DNA of 64,000 nt, taken from Mycobacterium sp. 141. Lineage in GTDB: Bacteria; Actinomycetota; Actinomycetes; Mycobacteriales; Mycobacteriaceae. A program made the translations under genes and the position numbers. Under the pieces are notes generated by a model. The model was given only the letters and a program-made list of their open reading frames with translations, was not told where the DNA came from and did no database searches. The stretch lies in the NCBI RefSeq assembly GCF_000382405.1, contig NZ_KB908274.1, positions 1 to 64,000 of the forward strand, given 5' to 3'. The stretch's first letter is position 1. Each line of letters begins with the position of its first letter. Shown in pieces: positions 16,871 through 26,394 of this stretch.

Positions 16871-19800
16871 TCAGCGGAAGTCCCGCGAGCGGGACCCCAT
16901 CCTGAGGTCCACGGGACTCATCTGGTCGGCCAGAACGGTGACCGCGCCGCTGGCGTTCTGCACGATGCCCCTGATGAGCAGCGCCGAGGCCGTCTGCGCC
17001 AACCTGCGGTAGCGCGCCCACACCCCCGGCGCGCACAGCACGTTGACCATGCCGGTCTCGTCTTCCAGGTTGACGAACGTGACGCCCTGCGCCGTCGCGG
17101 GCCGTTGTCGGTGTGTCACCGCCCCCGCCACCAGGATTCGGGTTCCGTCGGGAATCTCCAGCAGCCTGCCCGCGGGCACGACTCCCAGGGTGTCGAGGCC
17201 CTCCCGCAGGAACTGGGTGGGATAACTGTCTGGCGAGATGCCGGTGGCCCACACGTCGGCAGCCGCCAGTTCCAGGTCGGTCATCCCGGGCAGCGTCGGG
17301 ATGTGCGATGCCGACCCCACCCCCGGCAGCCGGTCCGGGCGCTGGGTGGCGGCCGCACCCGCTGCCCACAGCGCCTCGCGGCGGGTGATCCTGAAACAAC
17401 TCAGTGCACCGGCGGTCGCCAGCGCCTCGGTATGCGGGACGCTCAATTGCATCCGCCCGGTCAGGTCGATCAGAGTCGTGAACGGCCCGTTGATATCCCG
17501 TTCGCTGACGATGCGCTGCGCCAGCTCGTCACCGATGTGCCGCACACTGCCGAGCCCGAGCCGAACCTCCATCCCGCGGTTCTCCAGCGTGGCGTAGGCC
17601 AGGCTGGCGTTGACGTCGGGCCCACGCACCGCCACCCCGTGCCGCCGCGCGTCGGCGACCAGCGATTGCGGCGAGTAGAACCCCATGGGCTGCGCCCGCA
17701 GCAGCGCCGCGCAGAACGCCGCCGGGTGGTGCAGCTTGAACCACGACGAGTAGAACACCAGCGACGCGAAGGAGAGCGAATGGCTTTCCGGAAAACCGAA
17801 ATTGGCGAAGGCCTCCAACTTGTCGTAGATCCGTTCGGCCACCTCGCCGGTGATGCCGTGCTTCTCGCGCATCCCGTCGTAGAAGCGGGCCCGCAGTCGC
17901 TGCATCTTCTCGGTGGAGCGTTTGGACCCCATGGCCCGCCGCAGTTGATCGGCCTCGGCCGCGGTGAACCCCGCACAGTCGACCGCCAACTGCATGAGCT
18001 GTTCCTGGAACAGCGGCACACCCAACGTCTTGGCCAGGGCCGGCTCCATCGACGGGTGATCGCACTCCGACTCTTCTTCCCCGTTGCGCCGCTTGATGTA
18101 GGGGTGCACCGAGCCACCCTGGATAGGGCCGGGCCGGATCAGCGCCACCTCGACCACCAGGTCGTAGAACTCACGTGGTTTCAGCCTCGGCAGCGTCGCC
18201 ATCTGGGCCCGTGACTCGACCTGGAACACCCCGACCGAGTCGGCCTTCTGCAGCATCTCGTAGACCGCGGGCTCACTCAAGTCCAGCTTGGCCAGGTCAA
18301 CCACGATGCCCTTGTGGTCGGCCACCAGATCGATCGCGTAGTGCAGCACCGAGAGCATGCCCAGCCCCAGCAGGTCGAACTTCACCAGGCCGATGGCCGC
18401 ACAGTCGTCTTTGTCCCATTGCAGGACACTGCGATTGGCCATACGAGCCCACTCCACCGGGCACACATCGGCGATGGGACGGTCGCAGATCACCATGCCA
18501 CCGGAGTGGATGCCCATATGGCGGGGCAGGTTCGCGATCTGGGTGGCCAGGTCGATCACCTGCTCCGGGATGTCCTCCACGTCCGGCGAGTCGACCCGGC
18601 CGTTCCACCGGCCGATCTGCTTACTCCAGGCATCCTGCTGGCCCTGGGAGAACCCGAGCGCGCGGGCCATGTCGCGCACCGAACTGCGCCCGCGGTAGGT
18701 GATGACGTTGGCCACCTGGGCGGCGTAATCCCGGCCGTAGCGTTCGTAGACGTGCTGAATGACGTTCTCGCGCAGGTCCGATTCGATGTCGATGTCGATG
18801 TCGGGTGGGCCGTCGCGAACCGGCGACAGAAATCGCTCGAACAACAGGTTGTTGGCGATCGGGTCGACATTTGTGACCTTGAGCGCGTAGCAGACTGCCG
18901 AGTTGGCCGCCGATCCCCTGCCTTGGGCCAGGATGTTTTTCTCCCGGCAGAACCGGGTGATGTCGTGCACCACCAGGAAGTAACCCGGAAACCTCAGCTG
19001 CTCAATAATTTTCAGCTCATGCTCGATCTGTGCATACGCCTTGTGCGCCTGCGCGCGCGGACCGTAGCGTTCGGCGGCACCGGCCATGACCAGATGCCGC
19101 AGCCAGGTGTCCTCGGTGTGCCCGTCGGGGACGTCGAAGGGCGGCAACTGCGGGGCGATGAGTTCCAGCCGGAACGCGCACTGCTCGCCCAGGTCAGCCG
19201 CTGCAGACACGATTTCGGAACCGAACAGCTGCGCCATCTCCTCCCCCGAGCGCAGATGCGCTCCGCCCAACGGGGCCAGCCAACCGGCGGCGGCCTCCAT
19301 CGAGTCGCGGGCCCGGATCGCCGCCATGGCCATCGCCAACCGTCCGCGCGACGGTTCGGCGAAGTGCGCACCGGTGGTCGCGACGATATTCACCCCGAAC
19401 CGCGGCGCCAGCTCAGCCAGCACGACGTTACGTTCGTCGTCGCACGGCCGACCGTGATGGGTGAGCTCGACGCTGACCCGGTCGGCCCCGAACCGGTCCA
19501 CCAGTTCCGCCAGTGCCCGCTCGGCGCCCACCGGGCCGTCGCGGGACAATGCCTGGCGGACATGGCCTTTGCGGCATCCGGTGAGGATGTGCCAGTGGCC
19601 ACCGGCCGCCTCGGTGAGCGTATCGAGGTCGTAGCGGGGTTTGCCCTTCTCGCCGCCGGCCAAATGCGCCCTGGCGATCTCCCGGGACAACCGCCGGTAG
19701 CCCTCGGGCCCGCGGGCCAGCACCAGCAGGTGTGGGCCGGGCGGATCCGGAACGTCCGTGCGCGGCGTATTGCCCAACGACAACTCGGCGCCGAACACCG

Positions 19801-20182
19801 TGGCCACATCGAGTTCGCGGGCCGCCTCGGCGAACCGCACCACCCCGTAGAGCCCGTCGTGGTCGGTCAACGCGATAGCCCCCAGATTCAGCCGGGCCGC
19901 CTCCTCGACCATCTCCTCGGGGGTGCTGGCGCCGTCGAGGAAGCTGTACGCCGAATGGGCATGCAGTTCGGCATAGGGCACCGCATCGGAAGCACGGGGC
20001 ACCTCGGGCGGCCGATAAACCCCACGCTTACGCGACCAGGCCGGGCTGTCGCCACCATCGCCGGACGATTCCAGCGGAAGACCGGACCGACGCGGCTTGC
20101 CATCCTCGGCGGGCCGAGGCAGCCGACCAGACAACACCCGCTCCATCTCGGTCCAGCTCGATGGCCCGTTGTGCCAACCCAC
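16871..20182 (-). CDS. dnaE2: error-prone DNA polymerase DnaE2
   Basis: DnaE2 is the translesion C-family polymerase of the mycobacterial SOS mutasome, working with ImuA' and ImuB. The 1103-residue protein starts MGWHNGPSSWTEMERVL from GTG at 20182, as in other mycobacteria. It has an N-terminal PHP domain (AELHAHSAYSFLDGAS), the polymerase core with catalytic Asp in PDIDIDIESD (D461, D463), helix-hairpin-helix segments and a C-terminal OB fold (GTRILVAGAVTHRQRP). A LexA-type box sits 12 bp before the start. Confidence 0.97.
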   Translation of the reverse strand: MGWHNGPSSWTEMERVLSGRLPRPAEDGKPRRSGLPLESSGDGGDSPAWSRKRGVYRPPEVPRASDAVPYAELHAHSAYSFLDGASTPEEMVEEAARLNLGAIALTDHDGLYGVVRFAEAARELDVATVFGAELSLGNTPRTDVPDPPGPHLLVLARGPEGYRRLSREIARAHLAGGEKGKPRYDLDTLTEAAGGHWHILTGCRKGHVRQALSRDGPVGAERALAELVDRFGADRVSVELTHHGRPCDDERNVVLAELAPRFGVNIVATTGAHFAEPSRGRLAMAMAAIRARDSMEAAAGWLAPLGGAHLRSGEEMAQLFGSEIVSAAADLGEQCAFRLELIAPQLPPFDVPDGHTEDTWLRHLVMAGAAERYGPRAQAHKAYAQIEHELKIIEQLRFPGYFLVVHDITRFCREKNILAQGRGSAANSAVCYALKVTNVDPIANNLLFERFLSPVRDGPPDIDIDIESDLRENVIQHVYERYGRDYAAQVANVITYRGRSSVRDMARALGFSQGQQDAWSKQIGRWNGRVDSPDVEDIPEQVIDLATQIANLPRHMGIHSGGMVICDRPIADVCPVEWARMANRSVLQWDKDDCAAIGLVKFDLLGLGMLSVLHYAIDLVADHKGIVVDLAKLDLSEPAVYEMLQKADSVGVFQVESRAQMATLPRLKPREFYDLVVEVALIRPGPIQGGSVHPYIKRRNGEEESECDHPSMEPALAKTLGVPLFQEQLMQLAVDCAGFTAAEADQLRRAMGSKRSTEKMQRLRARFYDGMREKHGITGEVAERIYDKLEAFANFGFPESHSLSFASLVFYSSWFKLHHPAAFCAALLRAQPMGFYSPQSLVADARRHGVAVRGPDVNASLAYATLENRGMEVRLGLGSVRHIGDELAQRIVSERDINGPFTTLIDLTGRMQLSVPHTEALATAGALSCFRITRREALWAAGAAATQRPDRLPGVGSASHIPTLPGMTDLELAAADVWATGISPDSYPTQFLREGLDTLGVVPAGRLLEIPDGTRILVAGAVTHRQRPATAQGVTFVNLEDETGMVNVLCAPGVWARYRRLAQTASALLIRGIVQNASGAVTVLADQMSPVDLRMGSRSRDFR

Positions 20183-20194
20183 CCGGTCAGCTTA

Positions 20195-20210
20195 TCGAAC
20201 ATATGTTCGG
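20195..20210 (-). promoter_or_regulatory. LexA-type SOS box of dnaE2
   Basis: TCGAACATATGTTCGG is a near-perfect match to the mycobacterial LexA consensus TCGAAC-N4-GTTCGA, with one mismatch at the last base. Damage-induced LexA cleavage would derepress dnaE2. Confidence 0.93.
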
Positions 20211-20219
20211 GTGCGCTAC

Positions 20220-20798
20220 TCACGGACGCACGGTGGGCCGGTAGATAAGCTCTTGAATGCGGCCGTCAAGCATGCGGCTCTCGATCAGCTCGAGGTCGAA
20301 GTCGGCCGCACCCTGGAAGATGGGGTCATCACCGGTCTGACCCGTGATGATCGGGAAGATCGTCACCTGGATGCGGTCGACCAGGCCGGCTGCCATCAGC
20401 GCCCGGTTCATCGACAGGCTGCCGTGCGAGCGCAACGGTACCTCGGACTCCTCCTTGAGCCGGGCGACCACCTCCACGGCGTCGCCGCTCACGACGGTCG
20501 CGTCCGGCCAGTCGAGCGGCGCGTCCAGGGTGCTCGACACGACGGTCGCAGGCAGGTTCCGCATGCGGGTCACCCAGGCGTCTCCCACCGACTCCTCGGT
20601 GCCCGAGTCGAGGAGCTCGATGAACGTCCGATAGGTGTTGGCGCCGAACACCATCCGCTGTTCCTCGCGGTAGAGCGCAAGGCGGTGCTCAAGCAGTTCA
20701 GGGCCCTGCTTGCCCCAGTAGCCGCCCCAGTCACCGCCGCTGACGCCGCCGTAGCCGTCGAGGCTGGAAAAGACGTCGAAGGTGTACGCGGCAGTCAT
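20220..20798 (-). CDS. dihydrofolate reductase-fold (RibD C-terminal-like) reductase
   Basis: A 192-residue member of the RibD-C/DHFR-like family. It has the YTFDVFSSLDGYGG start, MVFGANTYRTFIELL, a VVSGDAVEVVARLKEE strand-helix region and VDRIQVTIFPIITGQTGDDP. Such proteins bind NADPH, but substrates are mostly unknown; this is not the housekeeping folA. It lies immediately upstream of dnaE2 on the same strand but outside its SOS box, so it is probably separately controlled. Confidence 0.85.
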   Translation of the reverse strand: MTAAYTFDVFSSLDGYGGVSGGDWGGYWGKQGPELLEHRLALYREEQRMVFGANTYRTFIELLDSGTEESVGDAWVTRMRNLPATVVSSTLDAPLDWPDATVVSGDAVEVVARLKEESEVPLRSHGSLSMNRALMAAGLVDRIQVTIFPIITGQTGDDPIFQGAADFDLELIESRMLDGRIQELIYRPTVRP

Positions 20799-20841
20799 GG
20801 TGCTCTCCTAGGGCGCGGTTGGTCAGGTGCCGATATAGACG

Positions 20842-20943
20842 GGACACCACGGCGAAACTCATCGCACACTCCGAGCGTTTTATGAGTACGACGAGATCGC
20901 CGATCTGCTCAACGCGGAATACCCGGCCGACAATGTGCGCTAG
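20842..20943 (+). pseudogene. possible C-terminal remnant of a small gene
   Basis: An open reading segment without a start, GGHHGETHRTLRAFYEYDEI and then ADLLNAEYPADNVR, ends at TAG 20943. Its acidic, helix-like ending resembles a genuine protein C terminus and has GC-rich third positions. Unrecognised; it may be a relic in the gap between the reductase and the stress-protein genes. Confidence 0.22.
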
Positions 20944-20970
20944 GCCGCAACCGACGCGTTTCGCGCGTCA

Positions 20971-21855
20971 TTACCCCTCGTCGTCACCCCCATCGTCGCG
21001 CGGTACCACCACCATCGGAACATGGAGCACCCGCAACATCTTTGCCGCAGTGGAGCTGAGGAAGATTCGCCTGGGTGCACTGAGCCTGCTGGAACCCACC
21101 ATCAGCACGTCCCCGTCCTGCCACTCCAGCTTGCTCACCGCGGCTTCCACCGTGGGTCCGTCGACCACCGTCGAGGTCACCGGGAAGCCTTCCGGCAGAC
21201 TGGCTTTCGCTGTTTCCAGGGTCTTTCTGGCGTGGTCCAGCGCATGCTTACGAACGGCATCGCTATCCGAACGCAGCGAGCCGAAGGTGGGATCGAGCGC
21301 CACCAGGGACACCAACCGCAACGGTGTACCCGCCGCCTTGCTTGCTTGTACCGCGGTATCCAGCAACCGATCCGCGCCTTTGCGGGTCCCGAGTGCGCAG
21401 GTGACTTCCCGAACCCGCTCGATCTTCGATTCGCGGGTTCCGCGCGGCGCCACCGCGACCGGTACCGGCGACGAGTACAGCAGCTCGTTGACCACCGAGC
21501 CCAGCGAATAGCTACCGGCCAGGCCGCCGCCGGAGCCACCTACCACGATGGCCTCGGCCTCGAGCCGTACCGCCTCGTGGATCAGTCCGTCGGTGAACGA
21601 TTCATCGAAGCTCAGATGGCTATGCGCGACAACGTCAGCGGGTACCGCGGCGAGCGCCTTCTCGAGCCAGCCCCGGGCCTGCCGGGCGAGGGCCTTCTCG
21701 AAACCACCTCTGGGCACCAATGCGGGTAGGCCCGTGTCCGGTGGTAACACGATGCATATCTCGACCTCTGCGCCGAGCGTTCGGGCGAAGCGCAACGCGA
21801 GAGCCAACGCGTCGGCGCCGCCGGGTGTGGCGAGGTAACCAACGACCAACTTCAT
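20971..21855 (-). CDS. tandem-domain universal stress protein
   Basis: A 294-residue protein with two Usp domains. Domain one (1-140) begins MKLVVGYLATPGGADALALA and carries VVGGSGGGLAGSYSLGSVVN, an ATP-binding G-2x-G-9x-G(S/T)-like loop. Domain two (about 150-290) ends VLMVGSSRLSAPRRIFLSST with LHVPMVVVPRD. Its loop is less conserved. Tandem Usp proteins in mycobacteria are associated with stress and hypoxia adaptation. The gene appears to be monocistronic. Confidence 0.93.
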   Translation of the reverse strand: MKLVVGYLATPGGADALALALRFARTLGAEVEICIVLPPDTGLPALVPRGGFEKALARQARGWLEKALAAVPADVVAHSHLSFDESFTDGLIHEAVRLEAEAIVVGGSGGGLAGSYSLGSVVNELLYSSPVPVAVAPRGTRESKIERVREVTCALGTRKGADRLLDTAVQASKAAGTPLRLVSLVALDPTFGSLRSDSDAVRKHALDHARKTLETAKASLPEGFPVTSTVVDGPTVEAAVSKLEWQDGDVLMVGSSRLSAPRRIFLSSTAAKMLRVLHVPMVVVPRDDGGDDEG

Positions 21856-21966
21856 GTGTCACCGCCATTTCCGCACTGCGTTGTGGACTGTAGTCGCACA
21901 AATCCTGTCAACCCACGGCCCGGCTTATCGTCGCTTCGACGAAATTGACTGCAGGGCGGGAATCCA

Positions 21967-22836
21967 TCAGCCAACACACTCGGCGACCCCATCGTCGAGC
22001 ACCACCCGGGCGGCCGTCCCGTCCGGCGCGGCGGCCTCGGTGCGGAACACGGCTGTACCCGGCGCCGTACGCCAGATCGACGTGGTCAACGTCTCCCCCG
22101 GAAAGACCGGTGAGCTGAATCGGGCGGCGACCGCGCGCAGTTTCGTTGCGTCACCGCCGCACAACTCGGCCACCAGTGCACGTCCGGCGACACCGTAAGT
22201 GCACAGCCCGTGCAGGATCGGCTTCGGGAAGCCGGCGAGGTTCTTGGCGAACCACGGGTCGCTGTGCAGCGGGTTGCGGTCACCGGACAACCGGTAAATC
22301 AGCGCCTGGTCCTCGCGGGTGGGCAGGGCCAGCCGGGCGTCGGGTTCGGACTCTGGAATCTCTGGGACCGCCGGGCGCCGGCCGGGTTGCCCGCCGAAAC
22401 CACCCTCACCGCGAATCACCACGGTGGTAAGGGTTTCCACGAGCACCTCGTCGGTCGCCGGATCGGTGCCGATGCCTTTGAGCATCACCACGGCGTTCTT
22501 ACCCGCGCCCTTGTCCTGGATGTCGGCGACCTCGGAGACCACCCGTAGCTTCCCGGCCGGCGGCAGCGGTTTGGCCACCCGGATCTCCTGCGAACCGTGC
22601 AGCAGCATGCCGAAGTTGAACGTGCCGATCTTGGCGGCCGCCGCAAACGGTGAGCACGCGATGATCGCGTACGTCGGCAGCACCTGCTGTTGGATCCCAT
22701 GGCTGTTCTCGGTGGTGAACGCCAGATCGTCGATGCCCGCGCCGACGCCGATGGCGTACAGCAGGGTGTCGCGGTCGGTCCAGTCGAAGATATACGGGTC
22801 GGTCTTCTCACCGATGGCATTGGGGTTGATCGGCAT
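21967..22836 (-). CDS. htdY: (R)-specific 3-hydroxyacyl-thioester dehydratase, double hot-dog MaoC type (HtdY-like)
   Basis: A 289-residue double hot-dog hydratase/dehydratase that interconverts enoyl- and (R)-3-hydroxyacyl-CoA. The hydratase-2 motif is clear: YRLSGDRNPLHSDPWFAKNL with the catalytic Asp/His pair, followed by KPILHGLCTYGVAGRALV. N-terminal domain: TDPYIFDWTDRDTLLYAIGV. It fits Rv3389c (HtdY) in length and neighbourhood. ATG 22836 is chosen because the longer frame runs through the divergent hydrolase gene. Confidence 0.9.
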   Translation of the reverse strand: MPINPNAIGEKTDPYIFDWTDRDTLLYAIGVGAGIDDLAFTTENSHGIQQQVLPTYAIIACSPFAAAAKIGTFNFGMLLHGSQEIRVAKPLPPAGKLRVVSEVADIQDKGAGKNAVVMLKGIGTDPATDEVLVETLTTVVIRGEGGFGGQPGRRPAVPEIPESEPDARLALPTREDQALIYRLSGDRNPLHSDPWFAKNLAGFPKPILHGLCTYGVAGRALVAELCGGDATKLRAVAARFSSPVFPGETLTTSIWRTAPGTAVFRTEAAAPDGTAARVVLDDGVAECVG

Positions 22837-22900
22837 GATTCGGACGATAGACCCTCGGTTGACTGGTACCCAGCGTGCACTGGCAGCCGAGGGCGTTATC

Positions 22901-23950
22901 GTGGGCGACGTGCCGCCGCAGCCCGTCTTCGCCGACGTCGACACCGGAGTCGATGACGCGATGGCCCTGGTGTACCTGCTGGCCAGCCCCGACGCGGAGC
23001 TGGTAGGCATTGCCGCGACAGCGGGAAACATTGGTGTGCAACAGGTTTGTGTCAACAACCTGGGCCTGCTGGAACTGTGCCGAGCGGGCGCCATCCCGGT
23101 GTCCAAGGGCGCCGAGCACCCCCTGAGCGTTCCGTTACGCACCGCGGAGGACACCCACGGGCCCGCGGGGCTGGGCTATGCGCGGTTGCCGGTCACCGAT
23201 CGCCAGTTGACCGGGTACGGTTCCGCGCAGGCCTGGGTGAACGCGGCGCAGGCGTGGCCGGGTGAGCTGATCGGGCTGGCCACCGGCCCGTTGACCAATC
23301 TGGCCCTGGCGATGCGCGCGGAGCCCCGACTACCCCGCCTGCTGCGCCGGCTGGTGATCATGGGCGGGGCTTTCGACTACCGCGGCAACACCACCCCGGT
23401 CTCGGAGTGGAACATCAGCGTGGATCCGGAATCGGCGGCCGAGGTGTTCGGCGGCTGGGCCGCGGCATGGGGTTCCGCTGCGCCGGAGCATCTGCCGATT
23501 GTGTTGGGGCTGAACCTCACCGAGCACATCGCGATGACGCCGGCGCTGCTGGGCCGGCTGGCTGACGCAGCGGGGTCACCGACCGGACCGATGAGCGAAT
23601 TCGATGAGCGTGGGACCCGATCGGCGGCGGTCAATCCGCTGATCCGGGTGCTCGAGGACGCGATGCGGTTCTATTTCGAATTCCACTTCGCCACCGGTGA
23701 CGGGTATCTCGCGCATCTGCACGATCCGTTGGCCGCCGCAGTGGCGCTGGATCCTGATCTGGTGCGGTGCCGGCGGACCACGGTCGACGTCGAGCTGACG
23801 GGCACCTTGACCCGTGGCATGACGGTGGCCGACTGGCGTGGGCACTGGGGTCGTCAGCCCAACGCGCTCATCGGCGACCACGTGGACCCGGCGGCGTTCT
23901 TCGATAGGTTCATCGGCCGGGTCGGCCCATTTGCCCGGAGGCTGGGCTGA
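22901..23950 (+). CDS. iunH: inosine-uridine preferring nucleoside hydrolase
   Basis: The enzyme hydrolyses nucleosides to base plus ribose for salvage. The calcium-binding signature DVDTGVDDAMAL is at the N terminus (usually DTDPGxDDA), with ATAGNIGVQQVCVN, MGGAFDYRGNTTPVSEWNIS (distal metal/ribose site) and LHDPLAAA following. GTG at 22901 is chosen: it has GAGGG seven bases upstream and begins close to the conserved motif. An ATG at 22835 would overlap the divergent htdY start. Corresponds to the Rv3393 position. Confidence 0.9.
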   Translation: MGDVPPQPVFADVDTGVDDAMALVYLLASPDAELVGIAATAGNIGVQQVCVNNLGLLELCRAGAIPVSKGAEHPLSVPLRTAEDTHGPAGLGYARLPVTDRQLTGYGSAQAWVNAAQAWPGELIGLATGPLTNLALAMRAEPRLPRLLRRLVIMGGAFDYRGNTTPVSEWNISVDPESAAEVFGGWAAAWGSAAPEHLPIVLGLNLTEHIAMTPALLGRLADAAGSPTGPMSEFDERGTRSAAVNPLIRVLEDAMRFYFEFHFATGDGYLAHLHDPLAAAVALDPDLVRCRRTTVDVELTGTLTRGMTVADWRGHWGRQPNALIGDHVDPAAFFDRFIGRVGPFARRLG

Positions 23951-23969
23951 GCACCGGCGGCTGTTCAGG

Positions 23970-25544
23970 CTATTCATAGGCCCCCTCCAGGTACCACCGT
24001 CGCTGCCGGTAGCACAGCAGCAGCGCCTGACCGTCCTCGCCGTCGCCGAGCAACACCTGCGCCCGCGCGGTACGACCAGCACCCCGGCTCTGCGGATCCC
24101 ACCACCGCTCGTCGACCGGCCACGGCCCGGCCCACCAGCGCAGGCTGCCGTCGCGCCGGCCCGCACCGGCCAGCCGGGCGGGATCGGTGGAGAACATCCC
24201 CCGGCTGGTGACCCGCACGGGATCACCCTGCCCGTCAAGGAGTTCCACCGGATCATCGAGCAGGACGGTCGGCGAAGGCTCGGGTAGTTGCCCGGGCCAG
24301 GGCTGCCTCGGGTCGGCGCGCGGTACCGGCTCGTCCCCCAGCGGGGTGAAGGTGATGCGTTCGGCGGGCCCGCGCCCACCACTGAGCACCGGCACCTGCA
24401 CTGCCTCCGGCCCGAGCAGGCCCTGGACCCGCACCAACGCACGCCGGGCCCGCAACCGGTCATCCTCGCCCATCCCGCCCCACAACGGCAGCTGCAGCGC
24501 CGCCGCGGGCACCACCTCCACCGGGCGCAACCGCAGCACGGTGACCGGTGCGGTAGGCCGGTCGGAGGTACGGCGGTTCAGCCAGCCGTCCAGTTGCCAG
24601 CGCACTCGGTCGGCCGTGGCATCCTCGGTCAGCGGTTCGGCACACCGCCAAACCCGTTCCAGCTCCTCGCCGTTGGCTGTGACGGCATGGACGGCCAACC
24701 GGGTGCAGCCGACCCCCGCCGATTCCAGGCTGCGATGCAGAGCACTGGCCAGCGAACGCCCGGCGAAGGCCGCCGCATCCACCCGTTCGATCGGTGGATC
24801 ACAGTTCATCACCGCGTCGAGTTCAGCCGCCGGCTCGCGCCCCGACGGCCCCCTGGCCGACTCGCCACGGGCAAACCGATGCGCGAGCACCGCGTCGGCC
24901 CCGAACCGGGAGGCCACATCGGTCCGCGACAACTCGGCGAACTTGCCCAGGGTGCGGATACCCATCCGCCACAACAGATCTGCCAGCTCCTCTCGGCGGG
25001 GCGCCGCCAAAGCCGGTTCGGTGGACAACTGCCGGATCGACAACGGGGACAGGAACGGGGCATCCATCCCCGGTGCGATGATGCACCCCTCCCGGGCGGC
25101 GAAAACCGCGGTGGGCAACTGATCTGCGATGCCCACCTGGCATTCCACCCCCGCCGCGGCCACCGCGTCGACCAGCCGTTCGGCAGCGGCCGGTTCGGAT
25201 CCGAAGTAGCGCGCTGCGCCGCGCACCGGCAGCACCAGCAGACCTGGCCGCAGCACCTCGGCCCGCGGCACCAGGTCGTCGACTGCGATCGTGACGCTCT
25301 CGAAGTGCCGGGCGTCGCGAGCCGGATCGGCGGCGACCACATGCAGGTAGGGACACCGAGCCTGAGCTTCCCGGCGGCGCAATCCGCGCCGCACCCCCGA
25401 TGCCCGCGCTGACGCGGAGCAGGCGACGACCCGGTTGGCCAACGTGACCGCGACCGGCGCGGTCGGTTCCAACCGTGCCGCAGTGGCCGCCGCGACAGCA
25501 GGCCAGTCCATGCACCACAGCGCCAGCACCCGAGACGCCGACAC
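23970..25544 (-). CDS. imuB: ImuB, catalytically inactive Y-family polymerase homologue and clamp adaptor
   Basis: ImuB links DnaE2 and ImuA' to the beta clamp during SOS mutagenesis. The 524-residue protein has a Y-family fold in which the catalytic acidic motifs are replaced (WCMDWPAVAA; SVTIAVDDLVPRA instead of SIDEAYLD). A beta-clamp motif QLPLWG lies at residues 351-356, as known for mycobacterial ImuB. GTG start at 25544, a few bases after the imuA' stop, so the two are co-translated. It converges with the nucleoside hydrolase. Confidence 0.95.
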   Translation of the reverse strand: MSASRVLALWCMDWPAVAAATAARLEPTAPVAVTLANRVVACSASARASGVRRGLRRREAQARCPYLHVVAADPARDARHFESVTIAVDDLVPRAEVLRPGLLVLPVRGAARYFGSEPAAAERLVDAVAAAGVECQVGIADQLPTAVFAAREGCIIAPGMDAPFLSPLSIRQLSTEPALAAPRREELADLLWRMGIRTLGKFAELSRTDVASRFGADAVLAHRFARGESARGPSGREPAAELDAVMNCDPPIERVDAAAFAGRSLASALHRSLESAGVGCTRLAVHAVTANGEELERVWRCAEPLTEDATADRVRWQLDGWLNRRTSDRPTAPVTVLRLRPVEVVPAAALQLPLWGGMGEDDRLRARRALVRVQGLLGPEAVQVPVLSGGRGPAERITFTPLGDEPVPRADPRQPWPGQLPEPSPTVLLDDPVELLDGQGDPVRVTSRGMFSTDPARLAGAGRRDGSLRWWAGPWPVDERWWDPQSRGAGRTARAQVLLGDGEDGQALLLCYRQRRWYLEGAYE

Positions 25545-25547
25545 GAT

Positions 25548-26246
25548 CTATCCGCCTGCCGCGCAGATTGATCCCGCAGCTCCCCGCATGGACAGCCGGA
25601 CCTTGCCGATCCGGCCGCGCCCAGGAGCAAGTGCGCCTGCGCCCGCACCGGTCACGTCATAACCGCAGACCCTGGCTTCCAACCGCGTGGACGCACCCTG
25701 CCAATCGCCGTCGACCACCAGCAGCGTGCACCCTTTCTGCCGAGCTCGTGCCACCATCACCCGCGCCCGGCTCGGCGGTACTGCGCGTCCGCCCAGCCCG
25801 AGCAGCACCAGGTCCATCCCGTCCATCAGCACCGACGCCACTTCGACCGGATCGGCACCCGGATCCGGAACGACCGCAAGACGGCTCAGATCTGCACCCA
25901 TTTCCACCGCGGCCAGCAGCCCCACATCGGGTTGCCCGACGATCGCGGCATGCCCTCCTGCCTTCGTCACGGCTGCCACCATGCCCAGTGGTAGCGACCG
26001 GGCACCCGTCATCACCGCGACGGTTCCGCGCGGCAGCGTCGTGGGCAACTCGGCGGGTACCGGATCAGCCGGTGATTCGGGTAGTTCCAGCAAAGAATTC
26101 CCGACAGGTCCCACCGCACCGGTCCGGCCCACCCCACGGTGCGCCGGACCGACCTTCCCCGATACCGCAGCGATCTTGCGGCGCAGATGTTCTACCTGTT
26201 CAGCACGGGTAAGATGACTCAGGCCGAGGTCCACCGCAACGGTCAC
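25548..26246 (-). CDS. imuA': ImuA', SOS mutasome accessory protein (RecA-fold)
   Basis: ImuA' is required with ImuB and DnaE2 for induced mutagenesis. The 232-residue protein has RecA-like strands (GTVAVMTGARSLPLGMVAAV, DLVLLGLGGRAVP, TLLVVDGDWQGAS) but no intact Walker A. GTG at 26246 is preferred: GGAGGTG sits five bases upstream. The ATG at 26279 is only two bases from the SOS box and would leave no room for a leader. Operon with imuB. Confidence 0.9.
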   Translation of the reverse strand: MTVAVDLGLSHLTRAEQVEHLRRKIAAVSGKVGPAHRGVGRTGAVGPVGNSLLELPESPADPVPAELPTTLPRGTVAVMTGARSLPLGMVAAVTKAGGHAAIVGQPDVGLLAAVEMGADLSRLAVVPDPGADPVEVASVLMDGMDLVLLGLGGRAVPPSRARVMVARARQKGCTLLVVDGDWQGASTRLEARVCGYDVTGAGAGALAPGRGRIGKVRLSMRGAAGSICAAGG

Positions 26247-26281
26247 AGCAGCACCTCCAACACCATCCGACCCAGTCATAT

Positions 26282-26297
26282 TCGAAAGTATGTTCGA
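26282..26297 (-). promoter_or_regulatory. LexA-type SOS box of imuA'-imuB
   Basis: TCGAAAGTATGTTCGA matches TCGAAC-N4-GTTCGA with one substitution in one arm. It lies 35 bp upstream of the chosen imuA' start, so the mutasome genes share LexA control with dnaE2. Confidence 0.92.
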
Positions 26298-26394
26298 TAT
26301 GTTGAGTAAACACCCCCACCTCCACACCGTCAAGCCGCGGACGCCGGGCCTGCGGGTCGGTAACACCACCGGGAATGCCCCACACCCTTTTGAG

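Noticed and set aside
18314..20248. A 644-codon open frame on the plus strand opposite dnaE2
   Set aside because: It is a high-GC antisense shadow of dnaE2: no family motif, composition rich in Arg, Gly and His, and it covers a gene with clear catalytic residues.
24288..25412. Open plus-strand frame opposite imuB
   Set aside because: Same reason; imuB has the clamp motif and domain structure, the opposite frame has none.
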